In this document: positions 1-8,555 of the stretch, in pieces | How positions within the stretch are numbered: position 1 is the stretch's first letter | Layout of the letters: each line of letters opens with the position of its first letter | Assembly (NCBI GenBank): GCA_905478725.1 | Contig: CAJQJT010000385.1 | Location: forward strand, 1-9,449 | Source of the DNA: an uncultured Pseudomonadales bacterium | GTDB lineage: Bacteria; Pseudomonadota; Gammaproteobacteria; Pseudomonadales; Porticoccaceae | Direction: 5' to 3' | Length of the DNA: 9,449 nucleotides | The notes under the pieces: model-generated | What the model was told of the DNA's origin: nothing | The model's input: only the letters and a program-made list of their open reading frames with translations | Databases searched by the model: none | Made by a program: the position numbers and the translations under genes

Positions 1-216
1 ATCGATACAATTTAAGACAATACCTGCGGCGGGAACCAGATCCGATTCTATCCCGCGCTGGGTACCGAGCCAGGCTACTGATGCATTGGCGGCACGCAAG
101 TGATCGGCGACGGCCAGAGCTGGGAATACATGCCCGCCAGTTCCACCGGCCATAATCATCACGCGGCAGCTTTTAGAGAGAGAGCTATTGGATAAAGTGC
201 TTGTATTAGCGACCAC
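1..216 (-). CDS. murG: MurG, UDP-GlcNAc:lipid I N-acetylglucosaminyltransferase (5' part, cut by left edge)
   Basis: MurG is the peripheral inner-membrane GT-B glycosyltransferase that adds GlcNAc to lipid I to make lipid II. Only the first 72 codons are in the window; the family is usually about 355-365 residues. Seen: the glycine-rich N-terminal motif [16 protein letters not shown] at residues 22-37, then a [14 protein letters not shown] stretch at 49-62, both typical of MurG (the GGTGGH loop lies at the lipid/acceptor site). The start is taken as GTG at 216-214, because an AGGAGG sits 7 nt upstream. It overlaps the last 11 nt of ftsW in another frame. This gives a Ser/Thr/Asn-rich leader of about 18 residues before the conserved core, longer than the roughly 8 residues I recall for E. 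coli. A GTG or ATG nearer the core lacks a good ribosome binding site. The family call is secure; the exact start is less so. Confidence 0.95.
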   Translation of the reverse strand, partial: MVANTSTLSNSSLSKSCRVMIMAGGTGGHVFPALAVADHLRAANASVAWLGTQRGIESDLVPAAGIVLNCID

Positions 217-1384
217 GACGCACCCTCCTGACAACCTGTGTATCCGGGTGCAACTCATGACCTATACGCAGCATCATACCGACCATGGCACAGGTCACCA
301 TCAGGCTGCTGCCGCCGTAACTGACAAACGGCAGGGTCAAGCCTTTGGTGGGTAAGAAGCCGGCGTTAACACCCAAGTTAATGAGTGTCTGGCCGCTGAT
401 AAGACAGCCAAAACCGATCAGTACAAAGACGCCATACCAATATTCCTGGGCCACTGCTTTTTTGCTCAGACTAAAGATGCGCCACACCAGTAATACATAG
501 AGCCCCAACAGACAGAGGACACCGATAAAGCCGAATTCTTCAGCAAAAATAGCGAATACAAAGTCGGTGTGAGCTTCTGGAAGGTAGAGCATTTTCTGCA
601 CCGACTGACCCAAGCCAACACCAAACCATTCACCGCGACCAAAGGCGATCAACGACTGAGTCAGCTGGTAGCCAGAGTTAAACTGGTCTGACCAGGGATC
701 CAGGAAGCTGCTTAAACGAGCCATGCGATAAGGCGCAGCTTCGGCAAACAGAACCAGAACCGAAGAACCAGCGAAGACCAGTCCTAGGTAGTGCCATAAT
801 TTAATGCCGGTTAAAAACAGCATGGCCATAAAGGTGCAGGAGAGAACTACCAGGGAGCCAAAGTCAGGCTCCATGAGCAACAAAAACAATGGCAGCATCA
901 GCACAAGCAATGGCTTCGCCCAGTCACGCCAATCTTCTCCAAAACCTTCGCGGCTATTGGCAAAATAACTCGCCATAAACACTACAGTGGCAACTTTCGC
1001 CAACTCAGAAACCTGCAATGTCATGCCACCTAGACTCAACCAGCGACGGCTGCCGTTAACTTCGCGGCCGATACCAGGAATCAACACAACAATCAGCAGT
1101 ACGATCGCCAATAGCATCCACAGTCGGCTGTACTGAGACCAAACACTGGGTGGCGTAAAGAATGTTACGGCCATTGCAGACAGGGCAATAAAGATATAAA
1201 TCGCATGGCGCTTAACAAAATAGAATTCGTTGTTAAAGTTGTGTTCGGCATAGCTAAATGAGGCTGAGGCAACCATGGTTAGACCCAGGGACATCAGCGC
1301 TAGGGCTGCCAGTAATAGCAGGCTGTCGATGCGCCAGCTACTGCGCTCTGAACCAGAGAAGTTAAGTGGCAATGTCATGTTCAT
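206..1384 (-). CDS. ftsW: FtsW, septal SEDS peptidoglycan glycosyltransferase
   Basis: FtsW polymerises lipid II into glycan strands at the division septum, working with the transpeptidase FtsI. The 392-residue product is a polytopic membrane protein with about ten hydrophobic segments, the first at residues 21-41, after a short polar N-terminus. SEDS signatures seen: [15 protein letters not shown] 106-120, EPDFGS 172-177, LPEAHTDF 268-275 with Asp274 in the position of the catalytic Asp of SEDS proteins, and the C-terminal [18 protein letters not shown] region 344-361. The last residues are Arg-rich and cytoplasmic. The start is ATG 1384-1382, which overlaps the murD stop as ATGA and has GGAGGT 6 nt upstream; a second ATG two codons later is less well spaced. 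The dcw position between murD and murG separates it from the paralogue RodA. Confidence 0.98.
   Translation of the reverse strand: MNMTLPLNFSGSERSSWRIDSLLLLAALALMSLGLTMVASASFSYAEHNFNNEFYFVKRHAIYIFIALSAMAVTFFTPPSVWSQYSRLWMLLAIVLLIVVLIPGIGREVNGSRRWLSLGGMTLQVSELAKVATVVFMASYFANSREGFGEDWRDWAKPLLVLMLPLFLLLMEPDFGSLVVLSCTFMAMLFLTGIKLWHYLGLVFAGSSVLVLFAEAAPYRMARLSSFLDPWSDQFNSGYQLTQSLIAFGRGEWFGVGLGQSVQKMLYLPEAHTDFVFAIFAEEFGFIGVLCLLGLYVLLVWRIFSLSKKAVAQEYWYGVFVLIGFGCLISGQTLINLGVNAGFLPTKGLTLPFVSYGGSSLMVTCAMVGMMLRIGHELHPDTQVVRRVRRGR
224..229 (-). promoter_or_regulatory. Shine-Dalgarno site of murG inside ftsW
   Basis: The minus strand reads AGGAGG here, a perfect anti-16S match, 7 nt before a GTG at 216-214. 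It lies within the last codons of ftsW (the Arg-rich tail). It decides the long murG start over the later GTG/ATG codons next to the conserved core. Confidence 0.8.
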
Positions 1385-2745
1385 GCTGCCACCTCCGTTA
1401 CTGCCTGTTGGAAGCAGCGGCCGCGCTCTTCAAAGCCGGAGAACATATCGAAGCTAGCGCAGGCTGGAGACAACAACACTATGTCGCCGGGCTGAGCTGC
1501 TGCTCGAGCAGTGTCAACAGCGCTCTGCAGTGAGCTGAGGGTTTCTATTTGAGTCCTGTTAGCTAGGGCTTCACTAAGAGTGCCGGCAATCAACTGAGCA
1601 TCTTCACCAAACAGCGCAAGCAACTTCACAAACTTACTCACAGGCGCTTTTAATTCATTAAAGTTCTGGCCCTTGCCCTGACCGCCAGCAATCAAGATTA
1701 TATTGGCTCGATCATCGTCGCCAAAGCCATTAAGGGCAGCAACTGTGGCGCCAATATTGGTGCCTTTAGAATCATCTATATATGTCACGCCGTCGACAGT
1801 AGCCACATGTTCACAGCGGTGAGACAGACCCTTAAAGGTTCTCAGGGTCTGCAGCATGGCGGCCATATCGAGACCAGCAGCCTGACCCAGTGCCAGTGCA
1901 GCCAGTGCATTGGCAGTATTGTGACGGCCTTTAATCGCCACTTCGGCGCTAGGCATCAGTGGATTCAAACCATAAGCCAACCACGATTCGCCCTCCTCTT
2001 CCAGCAGACCGTAGCCGGCAAGATCAGGATGGTTTAAACCAAAGTTACAGAGTTTGACCTCTTTGGATAATAGCGGGTTGGTCAAGGCGTCTTGGCGATT
2101 GAAAATCACCTGGCTAGCGCCGCGGAAGATGCGGTGCTTGGCAGCATGGTATTGCTGTAGACCAGCGTAGCGATCCATATGATCGGCACTGATATTTAGG
2201 ATTGCAGAAATAGCACCCTGAGTATCAGTCACCAGCTCCAGCTGAAAGCTAGATAACTCAATCACATAGAGTTGGTTGTTATCGTCCAGTAGGTCGAGCA
2301 TAGGCGTGCCAAGATTGCCGCCAACACCAACTGTTAAGCCACTGGCTACGGCCATTTCGCCGACCAGCTTGGTCACAGTGCTCTTACCATTGGAACCGGT
2401 AATAAGAATAACCGGCGCCTTGGCGTGGGCCAAAAACAGCTCAACATCACCGAGTAATTTAATTTTTTGTTGTTGAGCAGCAACCAGTGCTGGCTCCTGA
2501 AGAGCGATGCCGGGGCTCACCACAACGCTGTCAAAGCTGAGCAGCAGATCTGCGTCAAAGGGACCCAGTACGACGGGAACATCGGGATAGGTTTCACGGA
2601 CTTCAGCTAGGCGCGGTGGCGACGTGCGGCTGTCGGCAAAGACAAAGGACTTACCCATTGATGACAAAAATCGGGCGACCGACAGTCCCGTGGCGCCTAG
2701 GCCAAGGATAGCGGTGTTGCGATTAGTGGCAATCAAGTTTGTCAT
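1381..2745 (-). CDS. murD: MurD, UDP-MurNAc-L-alanine:D-glutamate ligase
   Basis: This cytoplasmic ATP-dependent ligase adds D-glutamate to UDP-MurNAc-L-Ala. At 454 residues it has the usual three-domain Mur ligase length. Seen in order: an N-terminal Rossmann-like UDP-binding domain with LGLGATGLS 14-22, the P-loop GSNGKST 117-123, NISADHMDRY 184-193, AAKHRIF 201-207 with Lys203 at the carbamylated-lysine position, RHNTANALAA 274-283, DDSKGTN 324-330, and the C-terminal SPACASFDMFSGFEERG 426-442 typical of MurD. It starts at ATG 2745-2743, preceded only by a weak purine-rich tract (GCAGAG about 8 nt upstream). It is the one gene in the cluster separated from its upstream neighbour by a real gap (60 bp to mraY). 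The stop overlaps the ftsW start by 4 nt. Confidence 0.98.
   Translation of the reverse strand: MTNLIATNRNTAILGLGATGLSVARFLSSMGKSFVFADSRTSPPRLAEVRETYPDVPVVLGPFDADLLLSFDSVVVSPGIALQEPALVAAQQQKIKLLGDVELFLAHAKAPVILITGSNGKSTVTKLVGEMAVASGLTVGVGGNLGTPMLDLLDDNNQLYVIELSSFQLELVTDTQGAISAILNISADHMDRYAGLQQYHAAKHRIFRGASQVIFNRQDALTNPLLSKEVKLCNFGLNHPDLAGYGLLEEEGESWLAYGLNPLMPSAEVAIKGRHNTANALAALALGQAAGLDMAAMLQTLRTFKGLSHRCEHVATVDGVTYIDDSKGTNIGATVAALNGFGDDDRANIILIAGGQGKGQNFNELKAPVSKFVKLLALFGEDAQLIAGTLSEALANRTQIETLSSLQSAVDTARAAAQPGDIVLLSPACASFDMFSGFEERGRCFQQAVTEVAA
1391..1396 (-). promoter_or_regulatory. Shine-Dalgarno site of ftsW inside murD
   Basis: The minus strand reads GGAGGT, 6 nt before the ATG at 1384-1382, inside the final codons of murD. 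The spacing favours this ATG over the in-frame ATG two codons downstream. Confidence 0.75.
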
Positions 2746-2779
2746 CTTTGTAGCTCTGCTCTCTCTTTCGTTAAGTTGC

Positions 2780-2811
2780 TTATCTAGGCTCTTTATCTAG
2801 GCTCTTTATCT
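2780..2811 (-). repeat. 13-bp tandem repeat spanning the mraY stop codon
   Basis: On the minus strand the unit AGATAAAGAGCCT occurs twice in perfect tandem, followed by a partial third copy AGATAA. Perfect 13-nt periodicity runs over about 32 nt. The first copy contains the last mraY codon (AGA, Arg360) and its TAA stop (2808-2806). Since 13 is not a multiple of 3, the three TAA triplets (2808, 2795 and 2782 as first bases) fall in all three forward frames. The repeat fills about half of the 60-bp mraY-murD gap. The rest of the gap is a purine-rich leader to murD with no hairpin terminator or convincing promoter. Confidence 0.85.
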
Positions 2812-3888
2812 CAGCTTTAAGGTAGCCAGGCCAACCAGCACTAGGACCACGGTAATAATCCAAAAACGTACGATCACTCGTGGCTCTGGCCAACCTTTTA
2901 ATTCGTAATGGTGATGCAGTGGCGCCATACGGAAAATACGCTTGCCAGTGAGCTTGAATGAGGCCACCTGCAAAATCACCGACAGGGTTTCTATAACAAA
3001 CACACCACCCATAATGGCCAGCACAACTTCCTGGCGAATAATTACAGCGATCACGCCCAGTGCTGCGCCCAGCGCCAGGGAACCTACATCGCCCATAAAG
3101 ACCATGGCGGGATAGGTGTTAAACCACAGAAAGCCAAGACCGGCACCGCAGAGCGCGCCGGTAAAAATAAGTAACTCACCAGCACCGCTGATATAGGGAA
3201 TATGCAGGTAGCTGGCAAACTGATAGTTGCCCGTCAAATAGGCCATGATGCCAAGGGCACCGGCCACCAATACTGTGGGTAAGATCGCCAAACCATCGAG
3301 GCCATCGGTAAGGTTCACCGCATTGCTGGTGCCGACAATCACAAAGTAAGTAAAGAGGATATAAAAGGGCCCGAGATTGATCGCGACATTTTTAAAGAAC
3401 GGCACAATCAAGTCCAACTCTGCCGCAGATTGGGCATGAGAGAATAAAAACAGTGCTGCTGCCAGGCCACAGAGGGACTGCCAGAAATATTTCCAGCGTG
3501 CTGGCAGACCGCGAGGATTTTTGTGTACCACTTTGCGATAGTCGTCGACCCAGCCAATCAAACCAAAGCTAAAGGTCACTGCCAGAACAATCCAGATATA
3601 GACATTGTCTAGGTTGGCCCACAACAGGGTGCTGATAAACATGGCCATGAGGATCAACGCGCCACCCATAGTTGGGGTGCCCGCTTTACTGAGATGACTC
3701 TGGGGTCCATCACTGCGAATTGCCTGACCCATCTGCAAGCTATTGAGCAGAGCAATCATTCGCGGCCCCAGCACCCAACAGATTGTCAGCGCGGTGATCA
3801 CAGAAAAGATCCCGCGCAGGGTGAGATACTTCACCGCTGAGAACGGGCTATAGAATTGACTCAAATATTCTGCCAGCCATACCAACAT
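2806..3888 (-). CDS. mraY: MraY, phospho-MurNAc-pentapeptide translocase (lipid I synthase)
   Basis: MraY is the integral membrane enzyme that transfers phospho-MurNAc-pentapeptide from UDP to undecaprenyl phosphate, forming lipid I. The product is 360 residues, the same length as the E. coli protein, with about ten membrane segments. Motifs seen: [10 protein letters not shown] 67-76; VDDYRKV 114-120 with the catalytic/Mg-binding pair Asp115-Asp116; [10 protein letters not shown] 192-201; [12 protein letters not shown] 264-275 with Asp267; and [15 protein letters not shown] 321-335 with the His325-327 triad near the nucleoside site. The C-terminus LATLKLR matches the family end. It starts at ATG 3888-3886, joined to the murF stop as TAATG (1-nt overlap), with GGGGA 7 nt upstream. 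It is the target of nucleoside antibiotics and of phage lysis protein E in related bacteria (family knowledge). Confidence 0.99.
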   Translation of the reverse strand: MLVWLAEYLSQFYSPFSAVKYLTLRGIFSVITALTICWVLGPRMIALLNSLQMGQAIRSDGPQSHLSKAGTPTMGGALILMAMFISTLLWANLDNVYIWIVLAVTFSFGLIGWVDDYRKVVHKNPRGLPARWKYFWQSLCGLAAALFLFSHAQSAAELDLIVPFFKNVAINLGPFYILFTYFVIVGTSNAVNLTDGLDGLAILPTVLVAGALGIMAYLTGNYQFASYLHIPYISGAGELLIFTGALCGAGLGFLWFNTYPAMVFMGDVGSLALGAALGVIAVIIRQEVVLAIMGGVFVIETLSVILQVASFKLTGKRIFRMAPLHHHYELKGWPEPRVIVRFWIITVVLVLVGLATLKLR

Positions 3889-5255
3889 TAGGATTTCCCC
3901 GCCATTAAGATATCAACTATTAAATCCATTCTTGAACTGCGCGATCCTTTGACCAGTAAGGTCAAATCCCCGCGTTCAATTTCCTTAAACAATGGTGCTT
4001 TCAAACTTTCTAGGTCGCCAAAGTGCTGACCCTTAAAGGCGGCGCTAGCGCTGGCACTCAAGTCGCCCAAGGTATAGAGCTGGTCGATTCCGGCATTCAG
4101 GGCGTAGTCACCAACTTCGCGGTGCAGCTGCTCTGTATCTGCTCCCAGCTCGCCCATATCACCCAGCACCATGACCCGACGTCCCGGGCGGCTGGCTAAG
4201 ACATCAATGGCCGCACAGACTGATTCAGGGCTGGCGTTATAACTGTCATCTATAATCTGGCCGCCCTGAGCTAAGGCTTTAATCTGCAAGCGGCGGGCCG
4301 GAGACTGTGCCGCCTCTAGGCCGGTTACAATTTGCTCAATACTGGCACCGGCAGCCACTGCACAGGCGGCAGCTGCGAGGGCATTGCTCACCGAATGACG
4401 ACCGGGAATAGCCAGGCTTACAACCTGACTCTCTAATGATGTGTCGGTGAACATGTGCAGGGTGAATTTAAAACAGCCGCTTTCCAGCAGCTCAATATCG
4501 CTGGCGCTTATATCTGCGCAATCATCGTCCAGGGAAAAGGTAATGCAGTCGCGGTCGCCAATCAGCTCCATCCACTCTGCTTCCCACTTTTGATCGAGAT
4601 TTAAAATGGCGGTGCCAGTAGCCTCTAGGCCGCTGTAGATCTCGCCTTTAGCGGCGGCAATGCCTTCAACACTGCCAAAGCCTTCAAGGTGAGCGCTCTG
4701 TACATTGTTGATCAGACTAATTTGCGGCTTGGCAATGGCGCACAGATAGCCGATCTCGCTGGCAGCGCTGGCGCCCATTTCAATCACCGCGAAATCACTA
4801 TCCTGTTGCATATCGAGCAGGGTTAATGGCACGCCGATATGATTGTTAAAGTTGCCCTTGGTGGCATGAACCGTTCCTAGACCACTGAGAATTGAGCTAA
4901 TAAGATCTTTTACTGAGGTCTTGCCAGTGCTGCCGGTGACCGCAATAAGGATTCCGCTGAAGGCTTCTCTCTGCAGCTGTGCCAGTTGGCCCAGAGCTAT
5001 TGTGGTGTCTTCAACGACCCACTGAGGCAGTGGCAGTTCTGTATCTGCACTTGAAACCACTAGGCCGCTGGCGCGATCAGTTACATCGGCGAGGAATTCA
5101 TGGCCATCCAATCGATCGCCAATCAGCGCGACAAATAGGTCGCCTTCGGCAATATTGCGGCTATCGATAGAGACGCCGTCAAACTCACAGTCTGGATTGA
5201 GTAGAGTTCCGCCAAAGCGGATCGCGGCATCAGTGAGGCGCAGTGAGTTGATCAT
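3888..5255 (-). CDS. murF: MurF, UDP-MurNAc-tripeptide:D-Ala-D-Ala ligase
   Basis: MurF is the cytoplasmic ligase that adds the D-Ala-D-Ala dipeptide to finish the UDP-MurNAc-pentapeptide, the substrate of MraY encoded next. At 455 residues it has normal length. Seen: N-terminal domain with [16 protein letters not shown] 29-44; P-loop TGSTGKTS 107-114; [15 protein letters not shown] 133-147, a characteristic MurF string; EMGAS 159-163; [13 protein letters not shown] 183-195; AAAKGEIY 200-207; [13 protein letters not shown] 285-297; [10 protein letters not shown] 336-345; and LGDMGELG 364-371 in the C-terminal domain. The start is ATG 5255-5253, overlapping the murE stop as ATGA, with GGGGAG 9 nt upstream. 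It ends in a TAATG junction with mraY. Nothing is truncated or unusual. Confidence 0.98.
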   Translation of the reverse strand: MINSLRLTDAAIRFGGTLLNPDCEFDGVSIDSRNIAEGDLFVALIGDRLDGHEFLADVTDRASGLVVSSADTELPLPQWVVEDTTIALGQLAQLQREAFSGILIAVTGSTGKTSVKDLISSILSGLGTVHATKGNFNNHIGVPLTLLDMQQDSDFAVIEMGASAASEIGYLCAIAKPQISLINNVQSAHLEGFGSVEGIAAAKGEIYSGLEATGTAILNLDQKWEAEWMELIGDRDCITFSLDDDCADISASDIELLESGCFKFTLHMFTDTSLESQVVSLAIPGRHSVSNALAAAACAVAAGASIEQIVTGLEAAQSPARRLQIKALAQGGQIIDDSYNASPESVCAAIDVLASRPGRRVMVLGDMGELGADTEQLHREVGDYALNAGIDQLYTLGDLSASASAAFKGQHFGDLESLKAPLFKEIERGDLTLLVKGSRSSRMDLIVDILMAGKS

Positions 5256-6799
5256 TTGTTCTCACTCCCCTGCTTCTGACGCAGCGCTATGCCTGCCTCT
5301 GCCAGATCGCTAAAGGGCAATCTTTTGGCAGCGACTATCTGGTAGGCCTCGTGGCCCTTGCCGGCGATCAAAACAATATCGTCGACTGCAGCTGCATTAA
5401 TTGCAGCACGGATTGCGTCCCTGCGATCCGTTACCGCAAGTACTTTGCGGGTGATGCCCAGAAGAACCTGGTTAATAATTTGTTCCGGTGACTCGCTGCG
5501 CGGGTTGTCGCTGGTGACCACTATGCGATCGGCGAGCTGGTCGGCGACGCGCCCCATTTCAGCGCGCTTGCCCTTGTCGCGATCACCGCCACAGCCAAAT
5601 ACCACTGTGAGCTTGCCACTGCACTGCAGGCGCAGAGCGCGCAAGGCTTTGTCTAAGGCGTCGGGAGTGTGTGCGTAATCCACTACTACTACTGGACGAG
5701 TACTGGGATCAACAACTTCCATACGGCCAGGTACCGCTTTTAATTTGGCGGCCGCGCAGAGAATGTCATCTAATTTAAAGCCCTGCATGCCCGCTGCACC
5801 GATCACGGCGAGCAGATTAGCGAGGTTGAACTTGCCCAGTAGCGGTGAGGTAAGACGTCCTCGACCCCAGGGCGTTACCAGCTCAGCAGTAAGCGACGAA
5901 GCACCCAATTCGATGCGATCGCAGTGGATATCAGCGGTGTGGTTTTCGAAGCTGTAAGTAATGCCATCCACGGCGGGATCAAGATTAGCCAGAATCAAAC
6001 GGCCTACGTTGTCGTCGAGATTGATTACTGCATGCTTTAGTCCTGACATAGCAAACAGTCGAGACTTGGCCGCAGCATAGCTATTGAGGTCGCCGTGGTA
6101 GTCGAGATGATCACGTGAAAGATTGGTAAAGATCGCAGTGTCAATCTGCAGACCAGCAATGCGTCGCTGCACTAGGCCGTGAGAAGAGGCTTCAATAGCC
6201 ACTCGGCGAGTTCCGGCGTCGCGCAGTTCAGCGAGAATAGACTGCATAGCCACTGCATCTGGCGTGGTTAAAATATCGCTTGCGGCAACCTCGGTATCAG
6301 GCTGCAATTCGACGACTGTGTTAGCTGTAGCACCACTAGCAATTGTCCCGTAACCAATAGTGCCAACACAGCCCGCAGGCTCTCCAAGCAACTCAAAGAG
6401 GTTGGCCAGTAACTGAGCACAGGTGGTTTTGCCATTGGTACCAGTGATAGCGGTAACCGTCATCTGACGAGATGGGTGAGCGTAGAACGCACCGGCTATA
6501 TCCGAGACAAATTCACGTAATTTTGGGACTGCGATAACCGGTACTGGAAGTTGCCCATGCTCAGCAATCTCTTCGCCAGTTTCGATCAGTACAGCTACAG
6601 CGCCCTGTTTTACAGCCTGAGCAATATAGTGACCACCATCGGTCTGAGTACCTTTTAAGGCAATGAATAAATCGCCGGGGCTGACTTCACGGCTGTCTAA
6701 GCTGAGGCCAGTAATTGGCGTCGCCGGGCAGTTACTGACATCGATAAACTCAGCGAGCAGTCCTGACAGGGTAGTCACAGGAGTGGCAGGTAGAGCCAT
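5252..6799 (-). CDS. murE: MurE, UDP-MurNAc-L-Ala-D-Glu:meso-diaminopimelate ligase
   Basis: This cytoplasmic ATP-dependent ligase adds meso-Dap as the third residue of the stem peptide. Taking ATG 6799-6797 as the start gives 515 residues. Seen: LDSREVSPGDLFIALKG 34-50; P-loop GTNGKTT 120-126; EASSHGL 203-209; NLSRDHLDYHG 226-236; AAAKSRLF 242-249 with Lys245 at the carbamylated position; DYAHTPDAL 374-382; GCGGDRDKGKR 402-412; SDNPRSE 430-436, whose DNPR motif is the marker for meso-Dap over L-Lys; and GKGHE 480-484. Residues 152-177, between GTIGYG and TTPDA, look about 15 residues longer than in the homologues I recall. The start region reads GTGATG: GTG (6802) would give a GTGA overlap with ftsI, but GGGGAGG lies only 3 nt from it and 6 nt from the ATG, so ATG is preferred. 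Confidence 0.98.
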   Translation of the reverse strand: MALPATPVTTLSGLLAEFIDVSNCPATPITGLSLDSREVSPGDLFIALKGTQTDGGHYIAQAVKQGAVAVLIETGEEIAEHGQLPVPVIAVPKLREFVSDIAGAFYAHPSRQMTVTAITGTNGKTTCAQLLANLFELLGEPAGCVGTIGYGTIASGATANTVVELQPDTEVAASDILTTPDAVAMQSILAELRDAGTRRVAIEASSHGLVQRRIAGLQIDTAIFTNLSRDHLDYHGDLNSYAAAKSRLFAMSGLKHAVINLDDNVGRLILANLDPAVDGITYSFENHTADIHCDRIELGASSLTAELVTPWGRGRLTSPLLGKFNLANLLAVIGAAGMQGFKLDDILCAAAKLKAVPGRMEVVDPSTRPVVVVDYAHTPDALDKALRALRLQCSGKLTVVFGCGGDRDKGKRAEMGRVADQLADRIVVTSDNPRSESPEQIINQVLLGITRKVLAVTDRRDAIRAAINAAAVDDIVLIAGKGHEAYQIVAAKRLPFSDLAEAGIALRQKQGSENK

Positions 6800-8553
6800 C
6801 ACAGGCCTCCCCGCTTCGCCAAGCTGATCGGCAGGCTAACAATGTTGCGCTCGGCACTCATAGCATCTGGTGTCACTTGCAGCAGACGCAGCGCACTGCC
6901 GGTGACTTCAGAGAATACTGGTGCAGCCACTAGGCCACCAAAATAGTCGCCGTCGCGGGGCTCATCAATAACCACAATGGTGACCAAGCGCGGATTATCA
7001 ACTGGCGCCAGTCCGGCGAACGCAGACATATAACGATGTTGATCATAGCCGCCACCGGCTTTGATCTTGTGCAACGTGCCGGTTTTACCACCAACAGAAT
7101 AACCATCGATCATGGCGCGCTTCCCGGTGCCCTGATCACTGGCTGCCGTTTTAAGCATGGAGCGAACGGTTGCAGTCAACTGCGCATCCATTACCCGAAC
7201 ATTCTCTGGAGCACTGTCAGTGGCCAGCATGGTAATTTCATGACGCAGACCGTTGTTCGCCAGAATCGAATAGGCTCTGGCCAACTGTAATGAGGAAACA
7301 CTCAAACCATAACCAAAGGCAAAGGTCGCCTGAGTAACAGGGTCCCATTTGCGGTAGCCAGGTAAATTACCGGAGGTTTCACCAGGGAAGCCACTGCCAA
7401 TACCCTCACCAAAACCCACACGCTCAAACAGCTCGCGGGTGGTATCTGGATTGAGTGCCAGGGCCAGCTTGGTGGTGCCCACTTGGCTCGATTTCTTGAG
7501 AATGCCAGTCAGATTCAGAGAACCGTAGTCCCGGGTATCAACAAAGGTTTTGTATGCGACTTTCAGGTAACCAGGGCTGGTATTGATCACAGTCTCAGGC
7601 TTAAATTTACCGCTCTCGAGGGCCGCCAAGATAGTAAAGGGTTTTACCGTTGAGCCAGGCTCCATCATGTCGGTGACAGAACGATTGCGAATCGAATCAG
7701 GACTCAAGTTAGAGCGATCATTGGGGTTAAATGATGGCTGATTAGCCATGGCCAACACTTCGCCAGTGTGGACGTCGAGGACAATCACCGAACCAGACTT
7801 GGCGTGGTGCTTTTGCACTGAAGCTTTTAAAGCGCGGTAGGCGGCGTACTGAACACGCAGATCAATACTCAGCCGCAAAGTGCTTCCGTGATTGGCTGGC
7901 TTGACCAGAGAGATATCTTTAATCACTCTACCGGCAAGATCTTTAACCACTTTTTTGGCACCGGGCTCGCCAGCCAAGATTGCGTTGTAAGCCAACTCCA
8001 TACCTTCTTGGCCCGCATCATTGATATCGGTAAAACCAACCAGCTGAGCGGTGACTTCACCTGCAGGGTAAAAGCGCTTGTATTCTTGACGGCCAAATAC
8101 ACCAGGCACCTGCAGATCGAGAATGCGGTCAGCTTCAACACTGGGCAACTGTCTTTCAAGATACATAAAGGATTTATTGCGGTAGCGTTTGAGGCGGCTC
8201 TTTAGCTGCACCAGGGAAATATTTAGGGCTTTTGCCAGTTTCACTAGGTCATCGGGCTGAGCATACTCATTGACCCGCTTAGGATTGGCTATCAGAGTAG
8301 TGACCGGCGTACTAACTGCGAGTGGCTCGCCGTTTCTGTCGGTGATTAAACCGCGGTGACCGGGAATAGTTTCAGTGCGAATTGAGCGGGCGTCGCCCTG
8401 AGTCTGGAGAAAATCGACGCCATGCTCTTCGCTGGGCATAACTTGCAGCTGGGCAATCTTTGCTGCAACGATCAGAGGCAGTGAACCCAGGACCAGCATT
8501 ACAAAATAGTAACGCCCGCGCGATAGGGTATTTTTTATCGACTTTTTAGCCAC
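6799..8553 (-). CDS. ftsI: FtsI (PBP3), septal peptidoglycan transpeptidase
   Basis: FtsI is the monofunctional class B penicillin-binding protein that crosslinks septal peptidoglycan as the partner of FtsW. The product is 584 residues (family about 570-590). It has a short basic cytoplasmic tail, one membrane anchor at about 15-37, a pedestal domain with PGHRGLITDRNGEPLAVS at 64-81, and the C-terminal transpeptidase domain. Active-site motifs: EPGSTVKP 298-305 with catalytic Ser301 and Lys304; KSSQVGTTKLA 354-364 at the second motif, where the usual SxN is SxQ (Gln357); and GGKTGT 488-493. The start is GTG 8553-8551, only 2 nt after the ftsL stop and with a weak ribosome site, so coupling to ftsL translation is likely. 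The stop overlaps the murE start as TGATG. Beta-lactams target this family. The identity is secure; the effect of Gln357 is not known from sequence. Confidence 0.98.
   Translation of the reverse strand: MAKKSIKNTLSRGRYYFVMLVLGSLPLIVAAKIAQLQVMPSEEHGVDFLQTQGDARSIRTETIPGHRGLITDRNGEPLAVSTPVTTLIANPKRVNEYAQPDDLVKLAKALNISLVQLKSRLKRYRNKSFMYLERQLPSVEADRILDLQVPGVFGRQEYKRFYPAGEVTAQLVGFTDINDAGQEGMELAYNAILAGEPGAKKVVKDLAGRVIKDISLVKPANHGSTLRLSIDLRVQYAAYRALKASVQKHHAKSGSVIVLDVHTGEVLAMANQPSFNPNDRSNLSPDSIRNRSVTDMMEPGSTVKPFTILAALESGKFKPETVINTSPGYLKVAYKTFVDTRDYGSLNLTGILKKSSQVGTTKLALALNPDTTRELFERVGFGEGIGSGFPGETSGNLPGYRKWDPVTQATFAFGYGLSVSSLQLARAYSILANNGLRHEITMLATDSAPENVRVMDAQLTATVRSMLKTAASDQGTGKRAMIDGYSVGGKTGTLHKIKAGGGYDQHRYMSAFAGLAPVDNPRLVTIVVIDEPRDGDYFGGLVAAPVFSEVTGSALRLLQVTPDAMSAERNIVSLPISLAKRGGL
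6806..6812 (-). promoter_or_regulatory. Shine-Dalgarno site of murE inside ftsI
   Basis: The minus strand reads GGGGAGG in the final ftsI codons, ending 6 nt before ATG 6799 and 3 nt before GTG 6802. The spacing favours the ATG as the true murE start. Confidence 0.75.
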
Positions 8554-8555
8554 TT

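Noticed and set aside
1807..2476. Short + strand frames opposite murD (1807-2037 and 2276-2476)
   Set aside because: They are antisense to well-conserved MurD motifs and have no recognisable product.
2746..2805. Possible terminator or internal promoter in the mraY-murD gap
   Set aside because: No inverted repeat followed by a T-run is visible on the coding strand. The TAGATA-like hexamers come from the tandem repeat and lack a matching -35 at the right spacing.
5358..5678. A + strand open frame of 106 codons opposite murE
   Set aside because: It lies antisense within the C-terminal domain of murE, is Ser/Arg/Leu rich in the way antisense frames of GC-rich codons are, has no recognisable domain and no gap for its own regulation.
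7888..8205. A + strand open frame of 105 codons opposite ftsI, and a minus-strand 78-codon frame at 7923-8159
   Set aside because: Both lie wholly within the FtsI pedestal region in the wrong frames. The real frame carries the FtsI motifs, so these are shadows.
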